A stretch of DNA of 6,277 bases, from NCBI GenBank assembly GCA_027592485.1, contig JAQCKL010000280.1:1-6277 (forward strand). The letters are read 5' to 3'. The notes under the pieces are model-generated. The model had not been told where the DNA came from, did not search any database, and worked only from the letters and a program-made list of their open reading frames with translations. Shown here one piece after another: positions 4,729-6,277 of the stretch (position 1 is its first letter; every line of letters begins with the position of its first letter). The stretch is from Cyanobacteriota bacterium. GTDB taxonomy: Bacteria; Cyanobacteriota; Cyanobacteriia; Phormidesmidales; Phormidesmidaceae. Position numbers and translations under genes: made by a program.

Positions 4729-6277
4729 ATGACCCTAACCCTACCGCCCACCACTCACTTCCGTCGCGATAGCAAACGCACCGTTGGCAAACAGTTCCAA
4801 TCGGTCATCTTGATGGTGATCGTCTCGGGGCTGATGTTTGGGGGCATTGACTCGGCCACTGACAAAGTTCACTTGGTAAATGGCGATCTCAACCTCCAAC
4901 TGGCCGAAAATAATCGGATCCGTCTCGTACCCAAGCGTCCGGCTCGGGGGGCCATCCTCGATCGCAATGGCGAAGTGTTGGCGGGCAGCCGCTTGTCCCA
5001 TTCTGTCTCAGTTTGGCCGATCGCCCTGCCCAAATCGGAATGGCCCAAGGTGATCGGTCGCTTAGCAAAGATTTTAAACGTCCCCCCAGATTCCATTCAG
5101 CAACGGCTCGATCAAGCGGGATACGAATCAATTGAATCAATTACGGTAGCCCGAGGGATTAGTCCTCGCCAAGCCACAGCTCTGGCCGAGTACAGCGCCG
5201 AGTTGCCGGGGGTGCGCCTCGAAGGGGAAGCGGTGCGGAACTATCCCAATGGCGACCTCGCGGCCCACGTATTGGGGTACACCGGCGAGATTACCGATGC
5301 CGAATTGGAAGAAAAAATCGAAGACGGGTATCGCCTCGGGGACATCGTTGGTCAAATGGGGGCCGAGGCCGCCTTTGAAAGTCAGCTGCGGGGCCAGTGG
5401 GGCGGCCAGCAGGTGGAGGTCGATAGTGCCGGTCGGGTGCTGCGAATTTTGGGAGATAAGCCTGCGGTATCGGGCACCGACATTCGCCTCACCATTGATA
5501 TCAAACTGCAAAAGGCAGCAGAGGCCGCCCTAGGCGATTTGCAGGGGGCAGTGGTGGCCATTGACCCCCGCGATGGGGCCGTTTTGGCCATGGTCAGCCG
5601 CCCCGCCTTTGATCCCAATATCTTTACCGGCAACATTAGCGATGCCCAGTGGACCCAATTACAAGGGGAAGAGTATCCCTTTGTGAACCGGGCCTTGCAG
5701 GGATTTGCCCCCGCCAGCACCTTCAAGATTGTCACCACCGTTGCGGGGATCGAAACCGGCAAGTTCGCCCATGACGTGATTTTGCCTACCTTTCCTAATA
5801 TCAATGCCGGGGGCATTTTGTTTTGGGATTGGAACAACGCGGGTTTTGGACCGCTGGGGTTCCGGGGGGCGATGGCCATGAGTAGCGACACCTTTTTCTA
5901 TCAGGTGGGGATGCGGGTCGGGGGAGAAGACCTGATTCAATGGACCCGACGATTTGGCTTTGGCTCTAAAACGGGCATTGAGATTGGGGCGCAGGAGAGC
6001 CCTGGACTCGTACCTGATGATGCCTGGAAACAGGAGAACATTGGCTACGGCTGGTTCCAGGGGGACAGCATCAACATGTCCATCGGTCAGGGCTTTTTGC
6101 AGACGACGCCCCTACAGGTGGCGGTGATGTTTGCGGTCCCAGCCAACGGTGGCTATAAGGTCAGGCCCCATTTGCTGCGGGTGGGGGATCCGGCGGATTG
6201 GCGGGAGTCGATGGAATTAGACCCCAAAACGGTGACGGTGCTGCAAGAGGGGTTGCGGCAGGTGATTACGGCGGGGG
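4729..6277 (+). CDS. mrdA: Penicillin-binding protein 2, 3' end beyond window
   Basis: This is a class B PBP, the transpeptidase that cross-links peptidoglycan during lateral wall growth, partnered with the RodA glycosyltransferase. The 516 residues present comprise a basic cytoplasmic tail (12-22), one membrane anchor (about 24-40), the dimerisation/pedestal domain beginning at RGAILDR (73-79) with the G-Q-M-G...LRG signature (208-222), and the transpeptidase domain. The nucleophile is Ser330 in S-T-F-K (Lys333), the same number as I recall for E. coli PBP2. The second motif is S-S-D (385-387), the SxD form seen in PBP2. IGQGFLQTTPLQ is also present. The third motif, KTG/KSG near residue 540, should lie just past the right edge; the frame is still open there. 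The ATG at 4729 is the only long start because TGA at 4711 closes the frame upstream; the purine run AGGGAAG directly before it is too close for an ideal ribosome site. The segment after the anchor is unusual (see findings). It is divergent from potA. Confidence 0.92.
   Translation, partial: MTLTLPPTTHFRRDSKRTVGKQFQSVILMVIVSGLMFGGIDSATDKVHLVNGDLNLQLAENNRIRLVPKRPARGAILDRNGEVLAGSRLSHSVSVWPIALPKSEWPKVIGRLAKILNVPPDSIQQRLDQAGYESIESITVARGISPRQATALAEYSAELPGVRLEGEAVRNYPNGDLAAHVLGYTGEITDAELEEKIEDGYRLGDIVGQMGAEAAFESQLRGQWGGQQVEVDSAGRVLRILGDKPAVSGTDIRLTIDIKLQKAAEAALGDLQGAVVAIDPRDGAVLAMVSRPAFDPNIFTGNISDAQWTQLQGEEYPFVNRALQGFAPASTFKIVTTVAGIETGKFAHDVILPTFPNINAGGILFWDWNNAGFGPLGFRGAMAMSSDTFFYQVGMRVGGEDLIQWTRRFGFGSKTGIEIGAQESPGLVPDDAWKQENIGYGWFQGDSINMSIGQGFLQTTPLQVAVMFAVPANGGYKVRPHLLRVGDPADWRESMELDPKTVTVLQEGLRQVITAG

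Noticed and set aside
5382..5940. Long minus-strand frames antisense to the PBP2 gene (up to 169 codons)
   Set aside because: They are shadows of a GC-rich coding sequence. The plus-strand frame carries all the PBP2 motifs.
5968..5976. Lys-Thr-Gly at PBP2 residues 414-416, resembling the third catalytic motif
   Set aside because: It belongs to the FGFG-x-K-TG-I-E-I-G stretch found before the true motif in PBP2 proteins. The catalytic KTG/KSG is expected near residue 540, just beyond the window.
4729..6277. Defence island, novel system or mobile element
   Set aside because: All long coding frames are explained by PotABCD and PBP2; there are no transposase motifs, direct-repeat arrays or unusual domains.

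Overview
The window reads as a stretch of cyanobacterial chromosome. Four perfect copies of the cyanobacterial palindrome HIP1 (GCGATCGC) lie in its first 2 kb. The penicillin-binding protein on the right also carries cyanobacterial-looking PBP2 sequence (PAST-F-K active site, MSSDTFFYQVG, FLQTTPLQ). Genus cannot be settled by eye.

Layout: (1) Bases 1-181 are mostly non-coding downstream sequence; the first 52 bases may be the hydrophobic end of a plus-strand gene cut by the window edge. (2) Bases 182-4431, all minus strand, hold a complete polyamine-type ABC importer in the order potA (ATPase), potD (binding protein), potB and potC (permeases), transcribed right to left. potD and potB are tightly coupled: the potD stop codon is part of the potB ribosome binding site. 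A 118-base gap between potA and potD holds a small hairpin and the best promoter-like sequence in the window, so potDBC may have its own promoter as well as readthrough from potA. (3) Bases 4432-4728 are the divergent intergenic region. (4) From 4729 to the right edge runs a plus-strand class B penicillin-binding protein 2 (mrdA/pbpA type), cut off before its last catalytic motif.

How the parts work together: PotD, predicted to be exported folded by the Tat system and probably lipid-anchored, would capture spermidine or putrescine and deliver it to the PotB/PotC channel, with a PotA dimer driving uptake by ATP hydrolysis. PBP2 is a peptidoglycan transpeptidase of lateral wall synthesis and is functionally unrelated; it is simply the divergent neighbour.

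I see no mobile element, CRISPR array, tRNA, rRNA or defence system. The gene content is ordinary. The points worth a second look are small-scale: the potD start and signal peptide, its substituted binding pocket, the potA-potD gap, an apparently degenerate segment just after the PBP2 membrane anchor, and the clustering of HIP1.
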